Part shown: positions 49,721 to 60,535 of the stretch, piece after piece
Layout: each line of letters opens with the position of its first letter
How positions within the stretch are numbered: the stretch's first letter is position 1
Source: Zygnema cylindricum
Taxonomy: Eukaryota; Streptophyta; Zygnematophyceae; Zygnematales; Zygnemataceae
Assembly: GCA_037447655.1 (NCBI GenBank)
Contig: JBBHKE010001476.1
Span: 62,001 to 126,000, forward strand
Reading direction: 5' to 3'
DNA length: 64,000 nt
Translations under genes and position numbers: made by a program
Notes under the pieces: model-generated
Database searches by the model: none
What the model was told of the DNA's origin: nothing
The model's input: the letters and a program-made list of their open reading frames with translations, nothing else

Positions 49721-51756
49721 GGCTGAAGCTTTATCTCTGCCTGCTTTGTTGACTATAAGCAAAAAGAGAGTCGACGGATTTCCTGCTACAAGGTTTCTAA
49801 ATACGAATTGTTCCTAACTTCCAGGGCGCTTATATAGTTTCACGTTCAAGAAGAAGATTTTATTCGTTGCGTAAAACTGGGTACCAGTGAAGTAATGTCA
49901 GTGTCGTACAAACGGTATGGTGTCGTACGGTGAATCTTACAATGTTACGCGTGCAGTCGTAGCCGCAGTACTTTTTGGGAAACTTACCGCCGGGAGTGTA
50001 CGGAATGGTACAAAATAGAATCCTCAGGATTAAATGTTTTTTTAACTCGGGATAATGTCGTTAGCGTTAACTCGAACTACAACATAGAGAATGTAGTTAC
50101 TGTCGCTGCTGCACTGTACTGTCTCAGTAAATCCGTACATTTTTGGAGTACCTAGTAGGACATTCCCGAAATTGTCGCTCGTAATTGTTACCTTATGGAA
50201 ACTTGTAGTGTACCTTGAACTGCATATTTTTGTCTCTTTCGCATTTGTAAGTTTGAATACTGTAGTGTAGTGAACATAATTTCTGTACGGACTGTCGGCA
50301 ATTTTGGAGCAAAATTTTGTACAGTTTTGTAAGGACTGGGCTGCTTGGAGCCAAGCGATGTGATGAGCTATCACAGGCAGCACACTAAATGACGAAAACT
50401 GTTTGACTCGATGCGCTGGAAGTCTTAATCACTTCAATATGTTTGAAAATGACGCATTTATAATTTTATAAATGTGTGGTTATAGACTTATAGCTGCTTA
50501 GAAACGATTTTTTTTCCGCTATCTATGGATGACGACTGTGACGCTCATCGATGACGACATACTACGTTATACCTTAAAGTACAGAAAGAAATGTCGGTGC
50601 GTTATGTTACAACAATTTGTGTGTGTCATTGCGGAAAGATTTTTTCATCTTCCCTACGTATAAGGTTGCGTCTCTATGTGCCAAAGTCAGGGTTTTTTTC
50701 TGTCGTTTTCCTGTAAAAATTAGAGACGTACTTCGTAAGTTTCAACCGTACAAAAAAATAGAAAAAAGAAAACGCACATTTTGCGTCATCATCGAATTTA
50801 AGATGTACTACATGTTGTCGTTTTGTGTTCTTCGACCCACGGCCACGCCAAAAAACGTCATCTTCAAACTTTTTTTTAAAACACATGCCCGATGTGTTTA
50901 ATAAATTTGCTTGATTTTGGCAGTTATTCTAGTTAGATTTGGTGTCTTCACATGTTTCCTTCCCTTAGTTTCCTTTGGCTATTGTTTAGCATTAAGCGTT
51001 TTTTACCTATTTTTTACCCCTTTGTTTCTTGATGGTTTTTTCCATCGCACTTTTGGAATAAAATATGGAGTATTTTCTTTTAAAACAAAGTATTTTCGAA
51101 AAACAAATAGGAACACGTATTCGCACGTGTAAAACTTTCTACAAATTTTCAAACAAGTTTAAGCGACGGCGAAAGGCTAATAGTTATATTTTGTCCGTTT
51201 ACGTTTAGGTACGACGAGGCAAAGTACACAATTTGTTTCGTTTTGTCCATTTGCGCTTGGTATAGATTTTATTCTGCTAGGGGTCTCTAGATTCCGATGC
51301 CATTTAACTTTGAGCAAACAGGCGATGTAAAGTAAAAGTTTTTTTTCTATAACCATGAAACGACACAGGCTGGAAGGCAGTACGTCTACAATGTCACGAA
51401 AACTTATGTGACGTGACAAGAAGTTACAAAAGATAACGTGCTTCATCACAAATTGGAGACCTTGTCAACTTATATAATTGTCACACCTATACGTAATTAT
51501 ATCGTTGTTACACATAGGGAATCTTGAAATCCGAGTCTGCCTGATTTGACCTAAAAAACAAAGTGAGTACGCTAAGTTTCAAGGACATAGAGATTTACCG
51601 TTACTTTAAGAGTTGGATATTAGTTTTATGAAATTCTACATGTCACCAACTTCCACATGTTCGACTTGTTATCATCACAAAATTCATACCAAACATGTCC
51701 AACTTGTTATCATCACAAGATTCATACCAATACGATTTTTGCTGCAGAGCAAATCG
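49661..51756. repeat. Repeat unit U1 (LysM 5' end plus upstream DNA)
   Basis: Matches 58270-60380 in the same orientation; the part from about 51038 to 51632 is also present at 57670-58269. It begins eight bases inside the LysM intron and includes exon 1 and the TATA box. It also contains a Harbinger-like fragment at about 50664-50890. No other gene recognised. Confidence 0.85.
49829..49836 (-). promoter_or_regulatory. TATA box of the LysM gene
   Basis: TATATAAG on the minus strand, about 110 bases upstream of the ATG, in the context CTATATAAGCGCC. It is conserved in the duplicated copy at 58438-58445, supporting the exon-1 call. Confidence 0.65.
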
Positions 51757-52326
51757 ATAGTTTACAAACCAAATAAAATACACACACAACAATGGTGTTT
51801 CTCCAAAGACATTCAATATATATATTTAGCACAATGCAAATACAACTCCTTTACTTCCTTCCTTTTACTTCTGACCTTTCTACGCCTTCTTAACAAGCTA
51901 CGCCTACAAAAGATGATTCTACCACGAAGTCTCAACAATATATATAGGCACACGACTAGAAACGCGTAGGAATCAACGTGGTGAAATGCGCGACTGATAA
52001 GTTGAACCGACTTGAACAACACGGTACGACTAGGAAAGTCAACTGCGAACCAACTTGAATCACACGGTACGATTTGAACTTACGTGAACCGAAACTACCA
52101 AGCAATTTCCACGTCACTTCAATAGTACTATTCAAACATATGTGAAACGAAACGAACATTTAATTTTTTACGTCACTTAAAACATCCAGCGACGAAACTA
52201 CTTCGTCGTTAACTTCTACGTCACTTCTAATATCTAGCGACGAGACTACTTTCGTCGCTAGTCGTCGCTACTTTAGCTACGAGAGTATCTCGTCGCTAAG
52301 TGAGTGCTCAGTACAATATCCTAACA
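51757..52326 (-). repeat. 3' LTR of the Copia element
   Basis: Near-identical partner of the 5' LTR. Its terminal bases at 51754-51760 do not match the 5' LTR end perfectly, so the left border is approximate. Confidence 0.85.
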
Positions 52327-52360
52327 TTCCCCTTCTTACTGAGACACTCAAAGCCCCCTC

Positions 52361-53955
52361 TTACTCCATGCCCACTAATGTCTTTCCCATTTCATAGACT
52401 TCCTTCAATGCTGCTTTGGTTAACATATCAGCAGCTTGTTCTTCTGTAGGAACAAACAAAAATTCAACTTCTTTTTCCGCAACCAAATCTCGAACAAAAT
52501 GCCACTGAATTTTAATGTGTTTAGTGCGCTTATGCAAAATAGGATTTTTACTAAGTGCAATGGAAGACATATTATCACTTAGTATTTGCATGCATTCTTT
52601 TTCCACTCCAACTTCTGATAGAAATTCTTTAATCCACACAGCATTCTTCGCAGCATGACATGCAGCCATATATTCCGCCTCCGTCGATGAAAGTGCCACA
52701 GTAGGTTGTAAACGGGAATTCCACGAGATAGCTCCACCTGCAAGTAAAAACACATATCCTGACGTAGACCTTCCTGTATCATGGTCTCCTCCATAGTCGG
52801 CATCACAATACCCATAACAACTCAAGCTCTCATCTTTCCTATAAACAATTCCAAGACTAAGTGTTCCAGCCAAATATCTAAATATTCTCTTCACTGCCTC
52901 CCAATGTATTTTTTTAGGATTGCTACAATATCGACTAACCACGCTCACTGCGGCACTAATGTCTGGCCTAGTACCGACACTCAAATACATTAAGCTTCCG
53001 ACCGCCTCCCTATACGGGGCATCAACGTCGGGACTTTTAACAAAACTAGAAAGCTTATCACGAGGATCAAGGGGAGTTCCAAGTGGCTTACAATCTAAAA
53101 ACCCAAATCTTTCAAGTACCTCTTTTGCATATTGTTCTTGGCTCAACTTAATATCTCCGTTCTTTCTCCTCTGAATCTGAACTCCCACAATGTATTGTGC
53201 ATCTCCTAAATCTGTGATTCTAAAATGCTTCCGAAATTCAATCTTTAATTCTCCAAGTAAATCCAAGTTGTGAGAGATAGAAATGAAATCATCTACGTAA
53301 ACACTGAAAATTACAATGTCTCTACCTTCTCCCCGAATATACACTCCATAATCTGCAGTAAGCCTCCTAAATCCCAAAATTGGTAAAACCTTGTGAAGCT
53401 TATGGTTCCATGTTCTTGGTGCCTGCTTCAAACCATACAAAGCCTTCCACAACCTCCATACTTTTGCTTCAAACCATACAAAGCCTTCCACAACCTCCAT
53501 ACTTTTCCATTCTTTCCAGGAACTCCCTTTGGAATTTTCATATACACCTCCTCTTCTAATTCTCCATTTAAGAAAGCTTTCTCTACATCCATCTGTTGGA
53601 TATGCATTCTTTCCGCCGTCGCCATTGCAATAATTGCTCGCAAAGAATCAAACTTAACCACAGGAGCAAAAGTCTCTGAAAAATCAATACCCTCCTTCTG
53701 CTGAAAGCCTTTACATACTAACCGCGCCTTATACTTAAGAATTTCTCCCGAAGCTCCCGTCTTTGTCTTAAAAACCCACTTTGAGTCAATCGCCTTCTTA
53801 CCAACCGGTAAATGTACCTCTTCAAAACACCCATTCGATTTTACAGAATTAAATTCTTTGATAAACGCCGGTTCCCACTTCTCCTCCCATTCGTCCGAGT
53901 CTCGAGCCTCTTGGTATGATTGAGGATCAACTAGACGATTTTTTGTAATTGCCTT
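52361..53955 (-). pseudogene. Copia reverse transcriptase and RNase H, frame broken by a 41-bp tandem duplication
   Basis: After the TGA, the frame gives the fingers and palm start (WVFKTKTGASGEILKYKARL, ETFAPVVKFDSLR, QMDVEKAFLNGELEEEVYM). At 53425-53506 a 41-bp unit occurs twice, shifting the frame just before YGLKQAPRTW. Downstream, the active site SVYVDDFISIS is intact, followed by RNase H motifs CDADYGGD, RSTSGYVF and ALSSTEAEYMA. The frame ends TAG at 52361-52363 (YEMGKTLVGME). Confidence 0.9.
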
Positions 53956-54411
53956 TCATAAGAGAAAAGATTTCGCCCTTCCTTCTCTAATTTCCGAAAT
54001 TGCCCTCAGGTAGCTGGTTTGCTTTTTATATGGCTGTCCTGGTGAAAATCGTTCCGGTGCCTTCCCTTTAGTGGATCTCTTACTTCTTCGTACGTCTTCT
54101 GCAAATTCTTTATCTGAATCACTGCTCTCAATCTTGTCATCATCCTCCTTCTCTAGGGGTGTCTCTTTTGATGTCACGTTGTCAATGCCAGTGGGTGATT
54201 CTCTGGTGACCTTATCTCCTTGTGATTTGGTGCCGCTAAGCTTAGGTGTCGAAACTTTCTCTAAAGGTTTCTCTACAAATCGCACCTTTTTCTTCGTCCC
54301 TACCTCTGACAAAACTTTGTCCTCTTCCTCTTCCTCTCCAGTGAACTTCTCATAATGACTCTCCTCCTCATAATCTTGAGCATGTTTGGACTCATTAGCT
54401 CCTTTCACCAT
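53956..54411 (-). pseudogene. Copia linker between integrase and reverse transcriptase
   Basis: 152 codons in frame with the preceding integrase, separated only by TAG. Acidic (GEEEEEDKVL), then Arg/Lys-rich RRSKRSTKGKAPERF, the usual Copia region before the reverse transcriptase. It ends at TGA 53956-53958, after which the same frame continues into the reverse transcriptase (KNRLVDPQSYQEA). Confidence 0.8.
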
Positions 54412-56349
54412 CTATTCCAAGTTCTCATTAAACTCCACATTTCTAGACTCTTTAACCCTTATAGTAACTGGGTTGTAAATCCTATACTGCATTGAGTTCT
54501 CACTATATCCCATAAAATATCCTTCCCATGACCGTGCAACAAACTTTCCCTCCCGATTTCTTTCCTCTATGTATCCCATAGCCTCACATCCCCAAATCCT
54601 TATGTGTTTTACCGTAGGTGTTTGTCCACTCCAAAGTTCCTCCGGTGTTTTGTTGCCCAAAGCGGAATTTATTCTCCTGTTGGTAATATGGTTAGCTGCC
54701 CTGATTGCTTCTCCCCAAAGACGATGTGTGAGTTTCGTCGTATGGAGCATGGCTCGCACCATCTCTTGGAATGTCCGATTCTTCCTCTCTGCAATTCCAT
54801 TCGATTGTGGGGAATAAGGAGCCGTGAACTGCTGCTTAATCCCTGTCTCTTTACAATAATCGGCGAAAGCAAGAAATTCACCTCCTCGGTCTGAGCGTAC
54901 CGCCTTTACCTGCCTCCCACTTTCCCTCTCAGCCATGACCACAAAGTCTTTAAATGTTTCAAGAGCGTCAGACTTAGCTTTTAAAAGATATACCCATGTC
55001 TTTCTGTTGAAATCATCCACTATCACAATAATATATTTATTTTTTCCAATGGTTTCTAGATGTGTGTCCCCACAAAGATCTACATGGACTAGATCTAGAG
55101 GGGCATTCGCTTTGAATTGAAGATCTTTCACCGGATGAGGCTTCCTTTTATGTTTCCCTTTTGTGCATCCAACACATCCAATGACCTTCTCTCCTGTTGC
55201 CACATCTAGCCCTCGAACCGCCCCATGACGAATCATCTCATTAATGTTGCTCTCTGAAGTGTGACACATACGATGGTGCCACAACGTGAGATCCTCCTTG
55301 TTGACCTCTGCCGAATGGAGATGACCTTCTTCATCCGCCGTCCTATTTTCTGGTTTTCTCCAAATCAACCTACTTTGCATATTTTCAGTCACAATGCCTT
55401 CTGCAAATGGCCCTGTTTTGTTACTCAAAATGATTCTACCTCCTTCCAAGCATGTGGCTCTTCCTCCTTTCTTTTGAAGCTGTGGAACACTTAAGAGATT
55501 AATGCAACCCCCCGGATTATAAAGCACATTGTTAAAACGTACTCTATTGACTCTAGTATTCCCTTCCCTATCTTGTGTCGGTAGATCCAACCGTACTGTT
55601 CCCACTGTATCGATGACCATCATTGAACCATTAGCCACTATGATGGATTTTGGTATAGTGAGTTTTCTAATGTCGTTGAATAGTCCTGGATCTGAACACA
55701 TGTGATGTGTGGCACTTGAATCTATGATCCAACTGTTAAATTTTCCCTTAATCTCCTTGCCTCGTGTGTGAAATAGAATATCCTCCTTTTCCTGTGATTC
55801 CTCGATAAGTGAAACTAAAAATTCTTGATCCTGTCCCATTGGCCCATCCCCAACAAAATCCCCTAAACCTGATGAGCTACTTCCACTTCCTCCACTTCCT
55901 CCGCCTCTAAATTGTCCCCCTCCGCGATTGTTTCCCTTGTTTTGATAACAACCGCGACCAGTGTGTCCCCATTTATGACAAACGTTACACTGTTTACTTT
56001 TGTTTGGGCATTCAAAAGAGCCATGCCCAATCTCGTTACAATTGTAACAAGTCATCTGAGAGGTATCACGTTGATATGAGCCTCTCCCTGGGCCTTGTGA
56101 CCTGCCTCGTCGTCCACGATGTCTACCTCCTCTCCCCCTGGATCCCCTAAAGCTGTAAGCTCCTGCGTCATCCTCCTCTTGATAACTTTGGTAAGATGAC
56201 CCCTTGTTTTCCTCTTTCGGTGTTGCTTTCTCCTTCTCTGTACTCATCAAGTGATTGATAGCGTATGCCATTGTTGGTTTCTCTCGCCCCTTGATGACGT
56301 CCTTTGCTACCGCAAACTTGCTTGGAAGACTCCTCATGAAAACAAACAA
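54412..56349 (-). pseudogene. Copia gag end, protease and integrase (645 codons)
   Basis: Two zinc knuckles (CYNCNEIGHGSFEC and CNVCHKWGHTGRGC) follow an Arg/Gly-rich stretch. The protease motif reads WIIDSSATHHM where DSGA is usual, so its catalytic Gly is replaced. Next is the integrase HHCC finger (LWHHRMCH...GCVGC), then the core with DDE residues visible at HVDLCGD, SDRGGEF and NGIAERKNRT. The frame ends at TAG 54412-54414, followed in the same frame by the linker below. The long frame is otherwise intact. Confidence 0.9.
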
Positions 56350-56354
56350 CCTCT

Positions 56355-57061
56355 CTTTTTTCTGTAGGGAAGTTATTGAGTGAGTTAAGTTGTTCTATGA
56401 TAACATTAAACCTTTTGACTCCATCATCAATAGACTCATTCTCCTTCATTCTAAATCCAATATACTCCTCAAAGAGATAATTTTCATTTGCCTCAAATCC
56501 TTTTTCAAACGCATTTTGCAAAGCGGTCCAACAATCATAAGCCGTATCATGAGTTAGAAGATGTTCATGCATAGAACTAGCACAACTTTGTATTAGTGCG
56601 GTGGAGGTTGCCATATCTTTCTTGTCCCACTTCTTTGCGCCGGCCGGATCCTCGGAGGGATCCGGTCGTGTTTCTTCCTCGATGACGATGTCCCAAAGTT
56701 TTTTCGGTGTGAATGCTCCTCGAATGTATCTCTTCCAAATTGCATAGTTAGCACCCGTGAAAACAATGGTCTTATTAAACACCTTAAGATCATCTTCGTC
56801 GCTCTCCTCCTCTTCCTCATAAAGTTTAGATTTCCCCCTTTAGTTTTTTATTTTCTTTGAATTGAGTGAGTCTCCACTTACTCCTCCACCTCCATTATCT
56901 TCTTCTGTTTTGAGAAACTCTTGAAAGCGTTCAAACGTTCCTTCGTCCATCTTCACATTTTTCTCCCCCCATTTGTTCTACTCATCATATTGTGTCCCTG
57001 TAACTCCTCCTCCACTAACTCCCCCACTAGCTTCCGCCGGGGATTTCCCTTTCTCCGCCAT
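56355..57061 (-). pseudogene. Copia gag, N-terminal part, with stops and a frameshift
   Basis: The frame opens at an ATG at 57061 (MAEKGKSPAEASGG), 20-odd bases after the primer site. It meets TAG at 56978-56980 and TAA at 56840-56842. It then runs through VFNKTIVFTGANYAIWKRY, a typical Copia gag start, and CWTALQNAFEKGF. Near 56350, at a run of T's, the frame shifts by one relative to the downstream FMRSLPSKFAVAKD. Gag would form the particle shell. Confidence 0.82.
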
Positions 57062-57100
57062 ACCGGCAAGTGTTGCCAGTAACCTGCTCCGATACCAATT

Positions 57101-57669
57101 CAAAGTTTACAGTCCAAATAAAATACACTCCACAATGGTGTTCCTCCAAAAACATTCAATATATATATTAAGCACAATGCAAATACAACTCCTTTTCTTC
57201 CTTCCTTTTACTTCTGACCTTTCTACGCCTTCTTCACAAGCTATGCCTACGAAAGATAATTCTACCACGAAGTCTCAACAAGTATATATAGGCACACGAC
57301 TAGAAACGCGTAGGAACCAACGTGGTGAAATGCACGACCAATAAGTTGAACCGACTTGAACAACACGGTACGACTAAGAAAGTCAACCGCGAACCAACTT
57401 GAATCACACGGTATGACTTGAACTTACATGAACCGAAACTACCAAGCAATTTCCACGTCACTTCTATAGTACTATTCAAACATACGTGAAACGAAACGAA
57501 CACTTAATTTCTACGTCACTTCAAATACCCAACGACGAAACTACTTCGTCGCTAACTTCTACGTCACTTCAAATATTTAGCGACGAGACTACTTTCCTCG
57601 CTAGTCGTCGCTACTTTAGCTACGAGAGTATCTCGTCGCTAAATGAGTGCTCAGTACAATATCCTAACA
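57101..57669 (-). repeat. 5' LTR of the Copia element
   Basis: Starts TGTTAGGATATTG at 57669 (minus strand). It contains TAGCGACGA-type near-palindromes like the related element's LTR and is matched by the 3' LTR at 51757-52326. The inner end, next to the primer site, is placed to within a few bases. Confidence 0.85.
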
Positions 57670-58269
57670 TTTTCCATTGCACTTTTGGAATAAAATATGG
57701 AGTATTTTCTTTTAAAACAAAGTATTGTCGAAAAACAAATAGGAACACGTATTCGCACGTGTAAAACTTTCTACAAATTTTCAAACAAGTTTAAGCGACG
57801 GCGAAAGGCTAATAGTTATATTTTGTCCGTTTACGTTTAGGTACGACGAGGCAAAGTACACAATTTGTTTCGTTTTGTCCGTTTGCGCTTGGTGTAGATT
57901 TTATTCTGCTAGGGGTCTCTAGATTCCGATGCCATTTCACTTCGAGCAAACAGGCGATGTAAAGTAAAAGTTTTTTTTCTATAACCATGAAACGACACAG
58001 GCTGGAAGGCAGTACGTCTACAATGTCACGAAAACTCATGCGACGTGACAAGAAGTTACAAAAGATAACGTGCGTCATCACAAATTGGAAACCTTGTCAA
58101 CTTATACAATTGTCACACCTATAAGTAACTATATCGTTGTTACACATAGGGAATCTTGAAATCCGAGTCTGCCAGATTTGACCTAAAAAACAAAGTGAGT
58201 ACGCTAAGTTTCAAGGACATAGAGACGTACACTTACTTTAAGAGTTGGATATCAGTTTTATGAAATTCT
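57670..58269. repeat. Partial U repeat unit right of the Copia element
   Basis: Matches 51038-51632 and about 59662-60262. It joins directly to the LysM exon-1 copy at 58270, which reveals the tandem junction. Confidence 0.85.
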
Positions 58270-60380
58270 AATCTCACCTAGTACAAAAATAAGAAGGAGC
58301 AGCGCCAGTCCTCCATAGAATCTAGCCATGACTGAAGCTCTAACTCTGCCTGCTTTGTTTACTGTAAGCAAAAAGAGAGTCGACGGATTTCCTGCTACAA
58401 GGTTTCTAAATTCGAATTGTTCCTTACTTCCCGGGCGCTTATATATAGTTTCAAGTTCAAGAAGAAGATTTTATTCGTTGCGTAAAACTGGAGCTACCGG
58501 CGGTACCAGTGAAGTAATGTCAGTGTTGTACAAATGGTACGGTATCGTACGGTGAATCTTACAATGTTACGCGTGCAGTCGTAGCCGCAGTACTTTTTCG
58601 GAAACTTACCGCCGAGAGTGTACGGAATGGTACAAAATAGAATCCTCGGGATAAAACGTTTTTTTAACTCGCGATAGTGTCGTTAGCGTTTGACTCGAAC
58701 TAGAACATGGAGAACGTAGTTACTGTCGGTACTTTACTGTACTACCTCAGTAAATCCGTACATTTTTTGAGTTCCTAGCAGGACATTCCCGAAATTGTCG
58801 CTCGTAATTGTTACCTTATGGAAACTTGTAGTGTACCTTGAACTGCATATTTTTGTCTCTTAGGCATTTGTAAGTTTGAATACTGTACTGTAGTGAACAG
58901 AAATTTCTGTACGGACTGTCGGCAATTTTGGAGCAAAATTTTGTACATTTTTGTAAGGACTGGGCTGCTTGGAGCCAAGCGATGTGATGAGCTGTCACAG
59001 GCAGCACACTAAATGACGAAAACTGTTTGACTCGATGCGCTGGAAGTCTTAACCACTTCAATATGTTTGAAAATGACGCATTTAGAATTTTATAAATGTG
59101 TGGTTATAGACTTATAGCTGCTTAGAAACGATTTTTTTTCCGCTATCTATGGATGACGACTGTGACGCTCATCGATGACGACATACTATGTTGTACCTTA
59201 GAGTACAGAATGAAATGTCGGTGCGCTACGTTACAACAATTTGTGTGTGTCATTGCAGAAGATTTTTTCATCTACCCTACGTATGAGGTTGCGTCTCTAT
59301 GTGCCAAAGTCAGGGTTTTTTTCTGTCGTTTTCCTGTAAAACTTAGTGCCGTACCTCGTAAGTTTCAATCTTAAAAAAAAACAGAAAAAAGGAAAAGTAC
59401 ATTTTGCGTCATCATCGAATTTAAGATGTACTACATGTTGTCGTTTTGTGTTTCTTCGACCCACGGCCACGCCAAAAAACGTCATCTTCAAACTTTTCTT
59501 TAAAAAACATGGCCGATGTGTTTAATAAATTTGCTTGATTTTGGCAGTTATTCTAGTTAGATTTGGTGTCTTCACATGTTTCCTTCCCTTAGTTTCCTTT
59601 GGCTATTTTATAGCATTAAGCGTTTTTTACCTATTTTTTACCCCTTTGTTTCTTGATGGTTTTTTCCATCGCACTTTTGGAATAAAATATGGAGTATTTT
59701 CTTTTAAAACAAAGTATTTTCGAAAAACAAATAGGAACACGTATTCGCACGTGTAAAACTTTCTACAAATTTTCAAACAAGTTTAAGCGACGGCGAAAGG
59801 CTAATAGTTATATTTTGTCCGTTTACGTTTAGGTACGACGAGGCGAAGTACACAATTTGTTTCGTTTTGTCCGTTTGTGCTTGGTATAGATTTTATTCTG
59901 CTAGGGGGTCTCTAGATTCCAATGCCATTTCACGTCGAGAAAACAGGCGATGTAAAGTAAAAGTTTTTTTTCTATAACCATGAAACGACACAGGCTGGAA
60001 GGCAGTACGTCTACAATGTCACGAAAACTCATGCGACGTGACAAGAAGTTACAAAAGATAACGTGCGTCATCACAAATTGGAAACCTTGTCAACTTATAC
60101 AATTGTCACACCTATAAGTAACTATATCGTTGTTACACATAGGGAATCTTGAAATCCGAGTCTGCCAGATTTGACCTAAAAAACAAAGTGAGTACGCTAA
60201 GTTTCAAGGACATAGAGACGTACACTTACTTTAAGAGTTGGATATCAGTTTTATGAAATTCTACATGTCACCAACTTCCAAATGTTTGACTTGTTATCAT
60301 CACAAAATTCATACCAAACATGTCCAACTTGTTATCATCACAAAATTCATACCAATACGATTTCTGCTGCAGAGCGAATC
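58270..60380. repeat. Repeat unit U2
   Basis: Second full copy of 49661-51756, a few percent diverged. It contains an isolated LysM exon 1, its TATA box, and the Harbinger-like fragment at about 59287-59510. Confidence 0.85.
58278..58329 (-). pseudogene. Orphan copy of LysM exon 1
   Basis: Same 52-base signal-peptide exon as 49669-49720, with start codon and donor site kept, and the upstream TATATAAG at 58438-58445. Only eight bases of intron follow before the tandem junction, so no LysM-domain exon is attached nearby. If transcribed, it would splice into unrelated DNA. Confidence 0.75.
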
Positions 60381-60535
60381 GGGCATATGGTGTTTTATTA
60401 AATTCTGGCCATCGCTTAAACCGTACATAAAGACAACGTGGAGGGCTTTTCGTCAAAATCGGTATTTACCAGTCTTGTGGGCTAGGTTTAAAAATTTAAA
60501 ATTTCCTTGCCTATTACGCAATGTAAAGAGCGCAA
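60381..60535. other. Spacer between U2 and the right segmental-duplication copy
   Basis: About 155 bases with no match to the left side of the other duplication copy. Nothing recognised. Confidence 0.5.

Larger units (their letters stand above)
51757..57669 (-). mobile_element. Full-length but disabled Copia LTR retrotransposon
   Basis: Minus-strand element with a 5' LTR at 57101-57669 and 3' LTR at 51757-52326 (about 570 bp, TGTTAGGATATTG start). The primer site is at about 57083-57098 and a polypurine tract AAGAAGGGGAA at 52327-52337. Domain order is gag, protease, integrase, reverse transcriptase, RNase H, i.e. Ty1/Copia (Pseudoviridae-type). The reading frame is broken by at least six lesions (see the parts below). 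The flanks show no 5-bp duplication: the right flank matches the middle of the U repeat and the left flank its end. Confidence 0.92.
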
